Of a stretch of 64,000 nucleotides of DNA, positions 10,426 to 18,113 are shown in pieces (positions within the stretch are counted from its first letter, which is position 1; every line of letters starts with the position of its first letter). The notes beneath the pieces are model-generated. The model was not told where the DNA came from. It did no database searches and saw only the letters and a program-made list of their open reading frames with translations. Origin of the DNA: Blastococcus sp. TF02-09 (lineage in GTDB: Bacteria > Actinomycetota > Actinomycetes > Mycobacteriales > Geodermatophilaceae); NCBI RefSeq assembly GCF_003319105.1, contig NZ_QOHH01000005.1:233786-297785 (forward strand). The letters are read 5' to 3'. A program made the position numbers and the translations under genes.

Positions 10426-11214
10426 GTGGCAGTGGACGCCGGGGGGTTCCCGGTCACTCGGACGCCGGCGGGCGTGGTGCGGAGCGCTCGAGCCACGCGC
10501 GAGCTCGCCGTCCTCGACGAGCGCATCTCCGGCTGCTACGCCTGCCCCCGGCTGGTCGCCTGGCGCGAACAGGTCGCCCGCGAGAAGCGCGCGTCGTTCC
10601 GCGACTGGGACTACTGGGGCCGCCCGGTCCCGGGTCTGGGGCCCGCGGGCGCACGCATCGCCGTCGTCGGCCTGGCGCCCGCCGCCCACGGGGGCAACCG
10701 CACCGGCCGAGTCTTCACCGGCGACCGCAGCGGCGACTGGATCTTCGCCGCGCTCTGGCGGGCGGGGCTGGCCAACCAGCCGACGTCCACGCACGTCGGC
10801 GACGGGCTGGAGCTCACCGACGTGCGGGTTGCCGCCGCGGTGCGCTGCGCACCACCGGCCAACGCCCCCACCCCGGAGGAGCGCGACACCTGCTCGCCGT
10901 GGCTCGCGCGCGAGCTGGACCTCCTCCCGCGGCTCCGGGTGATCGTGGTGCTCGGCGGGTTCGGGTGGACGGCGCTGTGGCCGGTGCTCGCCGCGGCCGG
11001 CTACGCGGTCCCGCGCCCGCGCCCGGTATTCGGCCACGGGGTAGAGGTGCAGGTGACCGGCACTCGGGGCTTTCTCACCGTGCTGGGCAGCTACCACGTG
11101 AGCCAGCAGAACACCTTCACCGGCAAGCTGACCGAGCCGATGCTCGACGCCGTCCTCTCGCGGGCGACCGAGCTCGCCGCCGGAACGGCTAGCGTTCCCG
11201 GGACGCCCCCGTAG
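10426..11214 (+). CDS. Family 5 uracil-DNA glycosylase (UdgB-like)
   Basis: Removes uracil, and in this family also hypoxanthine, from DNA. 262 residues with CYACPRL at about 36-40 and further Cys in RCAPP and DTCSPW, the four Fe-S ligands of family 4/5 enzymes. The active loop is GLAPAAHGGNRTGR, where the usual catalytic Asp is replaced by Ala, a family 5 trait, followed by RVFTGDRSG. The C-terminal motif is SYHVSQQNTFTGKLT. GTG 10426 lies 7 nt after ppx. Its last ten bases, including the TAG stop, are also the 5' end of the downstream tRNA. Confidence 0.92.
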   Translation: MAVDAGGFPVTRTPAGVVRSARATRELAVLDERISGCYACPRLVAWREQVAREKRASFRDWDYWGRPVPGLGPAGARIAVVGLAPAAHGGNRTGRVFTGDRSGDWIFAALWRAGLANQPTSTHVGDGLELTDVRVAAAVRCAPPANAPTPEERDTCSPWLARELDLLPRLRVIVVLGGFGWTALWPVLAAAGYAVPRPRPVFGHGVEVQVTGTRGFLTVLGSYHVSQQNTFTGKLTEPMLDAVLSRATELAAGTASVPGTPP

Positions 11215-11281
11215 CCCAATCGGCAGAGGCAGGCCCCTTAAAAGGGTCCCAGTGTCGGTTCGATCCCGACCGGGGGTACCA
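11205..11281 (+). tRNA. tRNA with anticodon UAA (leucine-type) but class I fold
   Basis: A 77-nt cloverleaf including encoded CCA. Acceptor GCCCCCG/CGGGGGU has one G-U pair (1-72); discriminator is A73. The D stem is GCC/GGC with GG in the loop. Anticodon stem GGCCC/GGGUC encloses loop CUUAAAA, so the anticodon is UAA at 11239-11241, reading UUA. The variable loop is only CCAGU, and the T arm is GUCGG-UUCGAUC-CCGAC. All stems pair, so it looks functional, yet bacterial tRNA-Leu normally has a long variable arm. A TAGCGT -10-like hexamer lies at 11190-11195. The 5' end overlaps the preceding CDS stop by 10 nt. Confidence 0.85.
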
Positions 11282-11284
11282 CGA

Positions 11285-11316
11285 CCGCGAGCCGTCGCAG
11301 GCCGACGGTCCCGCGG
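11285..11316 (+). terminator. Hairpin after the tRNA
   Basis: CCGTCG/CGACGG with an outer CCGCG/CGCGG stem starts 3 nt after the tRNA CCA; no U-run follows. Confidence 0.4.
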
Positions 11317-11409
11317 CGTCGCTCAGGCCGCTGACGGTCTCGGCGCGTGAGGCGCGACATGCCGAGACTCGATCGGCCGATAATCGAATGTTCACGCAAA
11401 GTCAAGGAC

Positions 11410-11439
11410 TTGACACGTGGCGTTACCCATTTGCAGGCT
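11410..11439 (+). promoter_or_regulatory. Candidate promoter of the M28 peptidase gene
   Basis: A perfect TTGACA (11410-11415) is followed after 18 nt by CAGGCT (11434-11439). The surrounding stretch 11375-11435 is AT-richer than its neighbours and also holds GCCGATAA at 11376-11383, a match to a FliA/WhiG-type -10 but without a matching -35. Confidence 0.45.
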
Positions 11440-11490
11440 CGATCCCATGCGCGGACACACCGTCCGCGCCTGCACAGAATCGGGCAACAC

Positions 11491-13089
11491 GTGACCTCTA
11501 CGACCCCGAACCGCAGGACCCGGCTGATCGCCGGGTCCACCGCCGGAGCGCTGGCCGTCGCCGGTGCCGTACTCACCGCCTCGCCGGCCGCTGCCGGCCC
11601 GTCCTGCGACAACCGGAACAACAACACCGTCGCCAAGCTCACCGAATGCGTCACCGTCGACGGCGTCCTGGAGCACCAGAAGGCGTTCCAGGCCATCGCC
11701 GACGCCAACGGGGACAACCGGGCCTCGGGCACTCCGGGCTACGACGCGTCGGCGGACTACGTCCAGCAGCGACTGGAGGCAGCCGGCTACGAGGTCATCC
11801 GGCAGGCGTTCGACTTCCCCTTCTTCGAACTGCGGGACAGCTCCTTCAGCCGGGTGACCCCCACGGCGACGACCTACGAGGAGGGCACGGACTACGTCCC
11901 GATGACCTACACCGGCGGAGGCACCGTCGACGACGGCGTCGTCACGCCGGTCGACCTGGGCTCCGGCACCAGCGGGTGCGAGGCTGCTGACTTCGTGGCC
12001 TTCCCGGCAGGAAGCGTCGCGCTCGTCCAGCGAGGTACCTGCGCATTCGCCATCAAGGCGACGAACGCCGAGGCGGCCGGCGCCACGGCCGTGGTGGTCG
12101 CCAACAACGTGGAGGGGCCGCTCAACGGGACCCTGGGCGCTCCCGGGATCCGGATCCCCGTCATCGGCGTGCCCACGGCGCTCGGCCAGGAGCTCGGCGT
12201 GGCGGGCACCACGGTCGACCTGGCCGTCGACGCGACGAGTGAGACGCGCACGACCGAGAACGTCCTGGCCGAACTGCCCGGCCGGACGTCGGACAACGTC
12301 GTGATGGCCGGCGCGCACCTGGATTCGGTGCTCGCGGGGCCCGGGATCAATGACAACGGCAGCGGTAGCGCGGCGATCCTCGACGTCGCCGAGAGCATGG
12401 CCAAGGTCAAGCCCGACAACACCGTCCGGTTCGCATGGTGGGGCGCGGAGGAACTCGGCCTGCTCGGTTCGACGGAGTACGTCGAGTCGCTGACCCCCGA
12501 GCAGTTGTCGGACATCGCCCTCTACCTGAACTTCGACATGGTCGGCTCGCCGAACTTCGCCCGCTTCATCTACGACGGCGACCAGTCGGACTTCGAGGCC
12601 ACCGCACCGGTCCCTGACGGCTCCGAGCAGATCGAGTACGTCCTCGAGGACTTCTACGAGCAGCGGGGGTTGTTCTACGAGGGCACCGAGTTCAGCGGCC
12701 GCAGCGACTACCAGGCCTTCATCAACAACGGCATCCCCTCCGGCGGCCTGTTCACCGGGGCGGAGGGCATCAAGCAGGCGTACCAGGCCGAGGCCTACGG
12801 CGGCACCGCGGGCCTCGCGTACGACCCGAACTACCACCAGGCCGGTGACACCATCGACAACCTCGACCTGACCGCGCTCGACCAGAACTCCGACGCCATC
12901 GCCTACGCGGTGCTGACGCTGGCGTACACGACGGAGCGGGTCAACGGCGACCGCGGGACGCCGGTCCCCGGGGGCACGTTCGAGGGCGACCCGACCGCCC
13001 GGGACTACCGGATCCCCTCGGGTGGCCCGGCCGGTGGTGGTGGTCTGACGCCAGGCCACGACCACGACCACGGCGGCGAGACCGCCTGA
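11491..13089 (+). CDS. Secreted M28 family aminopeptidase with PA domain
   Basis: 532 residues. The N-terminus (RRTRLIAGSTAGALAVAGAV, cut after ASPAAAG) is an export signal, possibly Tat because of the RR pair. A PA domain (GDLVQR-like: AGSVALVQRGTCAFAIKATN) is inserted before the peptidase core. Zinc ligands of the M28 fold are visible: GAHLDSV (about residue 273), NDNGSGS (about 287), AEELG (about 319), FDMVG (about 348) and YHQAGD (about 448). The tail is His-rich (PGHDHDHGGE). It resembles Streptomyces aminopeptidase S-type enzymes that free hydrophobic N-terminal residues outside the cell. GTG 11491 places the signal peptide at the start; the upstream in-frame extension to 11347 is not signal-like. 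Confidence 0.93.
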   Translation: MTSTTPNRRTRLIAGSTAGALAVAGAVLTASPAAAGPSCDNRNNNTVAKLTECVTVDGVLEHQKAFQAIADANGDNRASGTPGYDASADYVQQRLEAAGYEVIRQAFDFPFFELRDSSFSRVTPTATTYEEGTDYVPMTYTGGGTVDDGVVTPVDLGSGTSGCEAADFVAFPAGSVALVQRGTCAFAIKATNAEAAGATAVVVANNVEGPLNGTLGAPGIRIPVIGVPTALGQELGVAGTTVDLAVDATSETRTTENVLAELPGRTSDNVVMAGAHLDSVLAGPGINDNGSGSAAILDVAESMAKVKPDNTVRFAWWGAEELGLLGSTEYVESLTPEQLSDIALYLNFDMVGSPNFARFIYDGDQSDFEATAPVPDGSEQIEYVLEDFYEQRGLFYEGTEFSGRSDYQAFINNGIPSGGLFTGAEGIKQAYQAEAYGGTAGLAYDPNYHQAGDTIDNLDLTALDQNSDAIAYAVLTLAYTTERVNGDRGTPVPGGTFEGDPTARDYRIPSGGPAGGGGLTPGHDHDHGGETA

Positions 13090-13106
13090 CCTGGCACCGC
13101 CGACGC

Positions 13107-13139
13107 GACGCCGCCCCTCCGGACCGGAGGGGCGGCGTC
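13107..13139 (+). terminator. Strong terminator hairpin after the M28 peptidase gene
   Basis: GACGCCGCCCCTCC pairs perfectly with GGAGGGGCGGCGTC across GGACC, 17 nt after the stop. No U-run, as usual in such GC-rich genomes. Confidence 0.75.
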
Positions 13140-13285
13140 GTCGGCGTCGGGGACGGCGCGAACGACTCCGCCGTGGAACCGCACGACACGCCGGAACTAC
13201 CGGGCCCGCCGGAGCGTTGACCAGACCGAGTGGGGTGCACCACCGTGTACGCCACGATCCAAGCGGTCACCTCGAGGAGATGACG

Positions 13286-14113
13286 ATGCCCAGCAGCAAC
13301 CCGGCGTTCAAGGGCCTCGGCAACGCCGGCTACGGCCAGCAGAGCGCAGCCTGGGGTGCCCCCCAGTACGGTGCGCCCGGCCAGTACGGCGCGCCTGCCC
13401 CGCACGACCCGTACGCGGCCCCCTCGCCCTACGCGGCCACGGGCACGCAGTACATGACGATGGACGACGTCGTCACCAAGACCGGCCTCACCTTCCTGGT
13501 GACCGTCCTGGCCGCCGCGGCGACCTGGATGGCCGTGCCGGACACGACGGCGATCGCCCTCATGTTCCCGGCGGTCATCGTCGGGCTGGTCCTCGGCCTG
13601 GTGATCTCGTTCAAGCAGATCACCAACCCGGTCGCCACGCTGGCGTACGCCGCGACCCAGGGTGTCCTGGTCGGGGCGGTCAGCGAGTTCTACAACGACA
13701 ACTTCGGCGGCAACCTCGTCACGCAGGCGGTGATCGGCACCTTCGGTGTCTTCTTCGGGATGCTGGTGGTCTACAAGACCGGCGCCATCCGGGTCACCCC
13801 GAAGCTGACCCGCTGGATCGTGGGCGCGCTGTTCGGCGTGCTCGCCCTCGTCATCGTCAACCTCGTCGCGAGCTTCTTCGTCGACGGCGGCCTGGGCCTG
13901 CGTGACGGCGGACCGCTGGCCATCGTCTTCAGCCTGGTCGTGATCGGCGTCGCGGCGTTCTCGCTGCTGCTCGACTTCGACATGGCCGACGAGGCGATCC
14001 GCCGTGGCGCCCCGGCGAAGTTCGCCTGGTACATCGCCTTCGGCCTGCTCGTCACGGTCGTCTGGCTGTACCTGGAGATCCTGCGTCTGCTGTCCTACCT
14101 GCAGAACGACTGA
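13286..14113 (+). CDS. Bax inhibitor-1/YccA family membrane protein
   Basis: 275 residues: a Gly/Tyr/Pro/Gln-rich cytoplasmic N-terminus (GYGQQ, QYGAPGQYGAP, YAAPSPYAA; about 10-50), then seven hydrophobic helices. The start PSSNPAFKGL and the C-terminal YIAFGLLVTVVWLYLEILRLL fit the family, whose members are proton-coupled calcium leak channels in the characterised cases; the role in actinobacteria is not established. ATG 13286 is 8 nt after GAGGAG; the ATG at 13280 is too close to that site. Flanked by strong hairpins on both sides, so probably monocistronic. Confidence 0.9.
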   Translation: MPSSNPAFKGLGNAGYGQQSAAWGAPQYGAPGQYGAPAPHDPYAAPSPYAATGTQYMTMDDVVTKTGLTFLVTVLAAAATWMAVPDTTAIALMFPAVIVGLVLGLVISFKQITNPVATLAYAATQGVLVGAVSEFYNDNFGGNLVTQAVIGTFGVFFGMLVVYKTGAIRVTPKLTRWIVGALFGVLALVIVNLVASFFVDGGLGLRDGGPLAIVFSLVVIGVAAFSLLLDFDMADEAIRRGAPAKFAWYIAFGLLVTVVWLYLEILRLLSYLQND

Positions 14114-14126
14114 CCCAGCACCAGCT

Positions 14127-14166
14127 GACAGTGGCCCGGTCCCCGCGAGGGGGCCGGGCCACTGTC
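14127..14166 (+). terminator. Terminator hairpin after the BI-1 family gene
   Basis: GACAGTGGCCCGGTCCCC pairs with GGGGGCCGGGCCACTGTC around GCGA, 13 nt after the stop codon. Confidence 0.8.
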
Positions 14167-14182
14167 GTGTGGGGGCAACCGG

Positions 14183-14229
14183 GTGCGCGGATGCGTCGTC
14201 CCGGGGCTCTGTGTGGCGCATCCGCGCAC
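14183..14229. repeat. 13-bp perfect inverted repeat between two terminators
   Basis: GTGCGCGGATGCG (14183-14195) and its exact complement CGCATCCGCGCAC (14217-14229) enclose 21 nt. It is the middle of three hairpins in the convergent gap 14114-14300. Confidence 0.7.
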
Positions 14230-14248
14230 ACCGTCGGCGCCTGGAAGC

Positions 14249-14283
14249 ACAGCGGCCCGGCCCCCGTGGGGGGCCGGGCCGCT
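14249..14283 (-). terminator. Terminator hairpin after the thiolase gene
   Basis: ACAGCGGCCCGGCCCCC pairs with GGGGGCCGGGCCGCTGT, about 18 nt past the thiolase stop on the - strand. It is near-identical in stem design to the hairpin at 14127-14166. Confidence 0.75.
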
Positions 14284-14300
14284 GTCGGGTCAGCGCTGGA

Positions 14301-15521
14301 TCAGGAGAGGCGCTCGATGACCATCGCCATGCCCATGCCGCCACCGACGCACATGGTCTCCAGGCCGAAGGTCTTGTCCTTGGTCTGCAGGCCGTTGATC
14401 AGCGTGCCGGTGATGCGGGCACCGGTCATGCCGAACGGGTGGCCGACGGCGATGGCGCCACCGTGCACGTTCAGCTTGTCGATGTCGACGCCCAGGTCGC
14501 GGTAGCTCGGGATGACCTGCGCGGCGAAGGCCTCGTTGATCTCGACGAGGTCGATGTCGTCGATGGTCATGCCCGCGCGCTGGAGCGCCAGCTTCGAGGC
14601 GTCGACCGGGCCGTAGCCCATGATCTCCGGGGAGAGGCCGGTCACCGCGGTGGAGACGATGCGGGCCAGCGGGGTCAGGCCCAGCTCGGCGGCCTTGGTG
14701 TCGCTCATGACGACCACGGCAGCGGCGCCGTCGTTCAGCGGACAGGCGTTGCCGGCGGTGGCCCGGCCGTCGGGGCGGAAGGCCGGCTTCAGGCCGGACA
14801 GGGCCTCGACGGTGGTGCCGCGGCGGGGGCCGTCGTCCTGGCTGACCACGGTGCCGTCCGGCGTCGTGACGGGGGTGATCTCGCGCGCCCAGAAGCCGTT
14901 GTCGATCGACTCGACGGCCAGCTGCTGGCTGCGGGCCGCGAACTCGTCCATCTCCTGGCGGGAGACGTCCTTGATCAGCGCCAGGTTCTCGGCCGTCTGG
15001 CCCATGGCGATGTAGACGTCCGGGATGTCGCCGCTCTCGCGCGGGTCGACCCACGTGTCGGCGCCGCTCTCGGCAGCCTTCGCGGCCTTGGCCTGGGCCT
15101 CGTCGAAGATCGGGTTCTTGGTGTCCGGCAGGCCGTCGCTGTTGCCCTTGACGAACCGGGACACCATCTCGACACCGGCGGAGATGAAGACGTCGCCCTC
15201 GCCGGCCTTGATGGCGTGCAGCGCCATGCGGGTGGTCTGCAGCGACGAGGAGCAGTAGCGGGTGATCGTCGTGCCGGGCAGGTGGTCCATGCCCATGAGC
15301 ACGCTGACGACGCGGCCCATGTTGTAGCCCTGCTCGCCGCCGGGGAGGCCGACGCCCAGCATCAGGTCGTCGACGTCCCGGGGGTCGAGGGCGGGCACCT
15401 TGTCCAGCGCGGCCTTGACGATGGTGGCGGCGAGGTCGTCGGGGCGCATGTCCTTCAGCGAGCCCTTGAAGGCGCGGCCGATGGGGGAGCGGGCGGTGGC
15501 GACGATGACTGCTTCGGGCAT
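14301..15521 (-). CDS. Thiolase (acetyl-CoA C-acyltransferase)
   Basis: 406 residues; catalyses thiolytic cleavage of 3-ketoacyl-CoA, or the reverse condensation. Nucleophile Cys in RYCSSSLQT (about residue 89), catalytic His in GHPFGMTGAR (about 361) and second Cys in TMCVGGGMG (about 390). EINEAFAAQ is the conserved NEAFA box. It matches the FadA-type degradative thiolases more than the short biosynthetic ones, but chain-length preference cannot be read off. ATG 15521 follows GGAGGATC. No partner FadB or acyl-CoA dehydrogenase gene is adjacent. Confidence 0.95.
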   Translation of the reverse strand: MPEAVIVATARSPIGRAFKGSLKDMRPDDLAATIVKAALDKVPALDPRDVDDLMLGVGLPGGEQGYNMGRVVSVLMGMDHLPGTTITRYCSSSLQTTRMALHAIKAGEGDVFISAGVEMVSRFVKGNSDGLPDTKNPIFDEAQAKAAKAAESGADTWVDPRESGDIPDVYIAMGQTAENLALIKDVSRQEMDEFAARSQQLAVESIDNGFWAREITPVTTPDGTVVSQDDGPRRGTTVEALSGLKPAFRPDGRATAGNACPLNDGAAAVVVMSDTKAAELGLTPLARIVSTAVTGLSPEIMGYGPVDASKLALQRAGMTIDDIDLVEINEAFAAQVIPSYRDLGVDIDKLNVHGGAIAVGHPFGMTGARITGTLINGLQTKDKTFGLETMCVGGGMGMAMVIERLS

Positions 15522-15655
15522 TGATCCTCCACGATGAGGGGTCCGGCCGCGGTCGCCGGACGTCGGGTCGCCCCTGAAACTACCCCCGCGTCCCGCGGCC
15601 CTATGAGCCGCGGCACACGGCCCCGAGGCTCTGTGGCCCGCGTCACCGTCGGGGA

Positions 15656-16675
15656 TCAGGTGGTCGCGGACTCCTGCTGCGCGGGCGCGGCGAGCTCGGC
15701 GGCGGTGATCTCCGGGGGACGGCGACGACGCAGCAGCGCCCAGCCACCCCACGGCTCGGCCCCCGGGCCGGGTACCTCGGCGGGCTGGACCTCGCTGCCG
15801 GTGCGGCTCGCCGCGCGCGCGGCGGCGGTGGCCACCGGGCGCACGGTGTCGCGGCGGATCGTGCCGCGGCGGCGGTCCGCGGCGGCCGGCCACACCCCCA
15901 GCGCGTCGGCGACCGACGGGAGGAGCACCGCGGCGGCGTGCGCGTAGCCCGCGGCGCTGGGGTGGAACTGGTCGCGGCTGAAGAGGGTGAGGTCGGTGGC
16001 GAAGCTGGGCCCCAGGGCCGAGCCCAGGGAGACGGTGCGCCCCCCGGCCTCGACCACGGCGATGGTCTGCGCGGCGGCCATCTGCCGGCTCCAGCGCCGG
16101 GCCAGCGTGCGCAGCGGCTGACCGATCGGGCGGATCGTGCCCAGGTCCGGGCAGGTGCCGACGACGACCTCCGCGCCCGCGGCGGTGAGCCGGCGGACGG
16201 CGTCCCCGAGGTGGCGGACGGAGATGGCCGGCCGGGTGCGGCTGGTGACGTCGTTGGCGCCGATCATGATCAGCGCGATGTCGGGGTGCTCGAGCAGTGC
16301 TGCGTCGACCTGGGCGTCGAGCTGCGGCGACTTGGCGCCGGAGACGGCGAGCCGGGTGAGCCGGACCGGGCGCTCGGCGAGCTCGGCGAGGGCCGAGGCG
16401 ATGAGCACCCCGGGGGTCTGGTCGGCGCGGTCGACGCCCAGGCCGACGGCGCTGGAGTCACCGAGCACGGTGAAGGAGATCGGCGTCCCGCGGCGTCGGC
16501 CGTAGACGCCGTCGCCGGAGGGCGGGTCGGGCTGTCGGCGGGCGTCCACGCGGCGGCGTGCGGCGCGGGCCTCCTCGTGCAGCAGCGCGACGAATGCGGC
16601 ACCGGCGAGGCCCACCCCGCCGCCACCGTAGGCGGCACCGGTCACCAGCCGGCGTGCTGTGCTCGCTCGGATCAC
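15656..16675 (-). CDS. SGNH/GDSL-type lipase or esterase, membrane-anchored
   Basis: 339 residues. A hydrophobic N-terminal segment (about residues 11-32) suggests a signal anchor. SGNH catalytic blocks: LGDSSAVG (Ser74), the Gly of AVSGAK, GANDVT (Asn141) and DQFHPSAAGY (Asp235, His238). The C-terminal ~90 residues are basic and proline-rich without known domain. These enzymes hydrolyse ester bonds in lipids, acetylated sugars or acyl-CoA; the substrate here is unknown. GTG 16675 has GGAGG 5 nt upstream. It faces away from the DUF2252 gene. Confidence 0.88.
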   Translation of the reverse strand: MIRASTARRLVTGAAYGGGGVGLAGAAFVALLHEEARAARRRVDARRQPDPPSGDGVYGRRRGTPISFTVLGDSSAVGLGVDRADQTPGVLIASALAELAERPVRLTRLAVSGAKSPQLDAQVDAALLEHPDIALIMIGANDVTSRTRPAISVRHLGDAVRRLTAAGAEVVVGTCPDLGTIRPIGQPLRTLARRWSRQMAAAQTIAVVEAGGRTVSLGSALGPSFATDLTLFSRDQFHPSAAGYAHAAAVLLPSVADALGVWPAAADRRRGTIRRDTVRPVATAAARAASRTGSEVQPAEVPGPGAEPWGGWALLRRRRPPEITAAELAAPAQQESATT

Positions 16676-16735
16676 GGTTCCTCCCTCCGGTCGTCGGGCC
16701 GTCCGCGCACCCTCCCGTCGAGGTTATCGACCGCC

Positions 16736-16748
16736 TACGGTGCGAGCT
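16736..16748 (+). promoter_or_regulatory. -10 element of leaderless DUF2252 transcript
   Basis: TACGGT (16736-16741) ends 7 nt before GTG 16749, with no Shine-Dalgarno. Confidence 0.5.
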
Positions 16749-18113
16749 GTGGCCCTCTCCCCCCAAGGTGTGACCCAGCCCACAGGCCCCGACGAGCGGA
16801 CGGAGACGATCGTCGGCGTCCTGGTCGAGGCGTTCGCGGACCTGATGGAGGCCGACGCCGACGCCTTCCGGACGAAGTTCCGCAAGATGGCCGCCGACCC
16901 CTTCGCCTTCTACCGGGGCAGCGCCGTCCTCTTCTACGCGGACATGGCGACGACCGAGGACCGCTGGACCGACGAGCGGACGTCGAGGGTGTGGATCCAC
17001 GGTGACCTGCACGCGGAGAACTTCGGCACGTACATGGACGCGACCGGCCGCATCGTGTTCGACGTCAACGACTTCGACGAGGCCTACCTGGGCCACGTCA
17101 GCTGGGACCTGCGCCGGTTCGTCGCCAGCTTCGCCCTGCTGGCCTGGCGCAAGGCGTTCTCCGACGAGGTGATCGGCGAGCTGATCACCGTCTACCTGCA
17201 CGCCTGGCTGGACCAGGTGGAGGCCTTCACCCACTCCGACGCCGACCGCGACTTCGCCCTGGTGGCCGGCAACACCGAAGGGGCCGTGCACGAGCTCATC
17301 CGCGCCACGGCCCTGCGCACCCGCCTCGGGCTGCTGCAGCGGATGACCGTCGTGGAGAACTCCGAGCGGCGCTTCGCCGACAACGCCCGGAACCGCCGGC
17401 TGGAGGACGACGAGCGCGCCGAGGTGCTCGACGCCCTGGAGCGCTACAAGGCGACGCTGCCGCCCCGGCCCTGGCGACGGGAGGTCACCTACGACGTCAA
17501 GGACGTCATCGGCACGGGCGGCTTCGGGATCGGCAGCGCCGGGCTGCCCGCCTACAATGTGCTGCTCGAGGGCTACGACCAGGCGCTGGAGAACGACGTG
17601 GTCCTGTCGATCAAGCAGGGTGGCGTCGCCGCGCCCAGCAGGATCGTGGACGACCCGGAGATCAGCGCGTACTTCGAGCACGAGGGCCACCGGACGGCGG
17701 TGAGCCGCCGCGCGCTGCAGTCGCACGCCTCCCAGTTCCTCGGGTACACGGAGATCCGGGGGAGCGGCTTCGTCGTCGCCGAGCTGTCGCCCTACGAGCT
17801 GGACCTCGACTGGGAGGACCTCACCGAGCCCGCCGACGTCCGGCCGGTGCTCGAGCAGCTGGGCCGGGCGACGGCGAAGCTGCACTGCGTCGGGGACGCC
17901 GACAGCGACCACACGCTGGTCCCGTTCCAGACCGAGGAGGCGATCGTGACCATGATCGCGGGCCGCCGGGAGGAGTTCGTCGCCGACCTGGTCGAGTTCG
18001 CGCACGCCTACGCGCGGCGCACCCAGGAGGACCACCGCCGCTTCGTCGACGCCTTCCGCGCCGGCGCCATCCCGGGCATCAGCTCGAGCGGGGAGCACCC
18101 GGCGGGCCGCTGA
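16749..18113 (+). CDS. DUF2252 family protein (kinase-like fold)
   Basis: 454 residues. DUF2252 proteins share a protein-kinase-like/aminoglycoside-phosphotransferase fold. Characteristic segments: KMAADPFAFYRGSAVLFYADM, WIHGDLHAENFGTYMDATG (HGDLHxEN is the catalytic-loop equivalent), FDVNDFDEAYLGHVSWDLRR (DFDE metal-binding equivalent), IGTGGFGIGSAG (glycine loop, here downstream of the catalytic loop) and LSIKQGG. The order of these motifs differs from canonical kinases, as usual for the family. Substrate unknown. Its 3' end overlaps the convergent alpha/beta hydrolase gene by 35 bp. Confidence 0.9.
   Translation: MALSPQGVTQPTGPDERTETIVGVLVEAFADLMEADADAFRTKFRKMAADPFAFYRGSAVLFYADMATTEDRWTDERTSRVWIHGDLHAENFGTYMDATGRIVFDVNDFDEAYLGHVSWDLRRFVASFALLAWRKAFSDEVIGELITVYLHAWLDQVEAFTHSDADRDFALVAGNTEGAVHELIRATALRTRLGLLQRMTVVENSERRFADNARNRRLEDDERAEVLDALERYKATLPPRPWRREVTYDVKDVIGTGGFGIGSAGLPAYNVLLEGYDQALENDVVLSIKQGGVAAPSRIVDDPEISAYFEHEGHRTAVSRRALQSHASQFLGYTEIRGSGFVVAELSPYELDLDWEDLTEPADVRPVLEQLGRATAKLHCVGDADSDHTLVPFQTEEAIVTMIAGRREEFVADLVEFAHAYARRTQEDHRRFVDAFRAGAIPGISSSGEHPAGR

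Noticed and set aside
11376..11383. GCCGATAA as a flagellar-type sigma factor (FliA/WhiG) promoter
   Set aside because: No TAAA-type -35 at the right distance, and the downstream gene is a secreted peptidase with a better vegetative promoter.
11347..11490. N-terminal extension of the M28 peptidase to GTG 11347
   Set aside because: The extension is not hydrophobic, contains the likely promoter (TTGACA at 11410), and would bury the export signal that starts at 11491.
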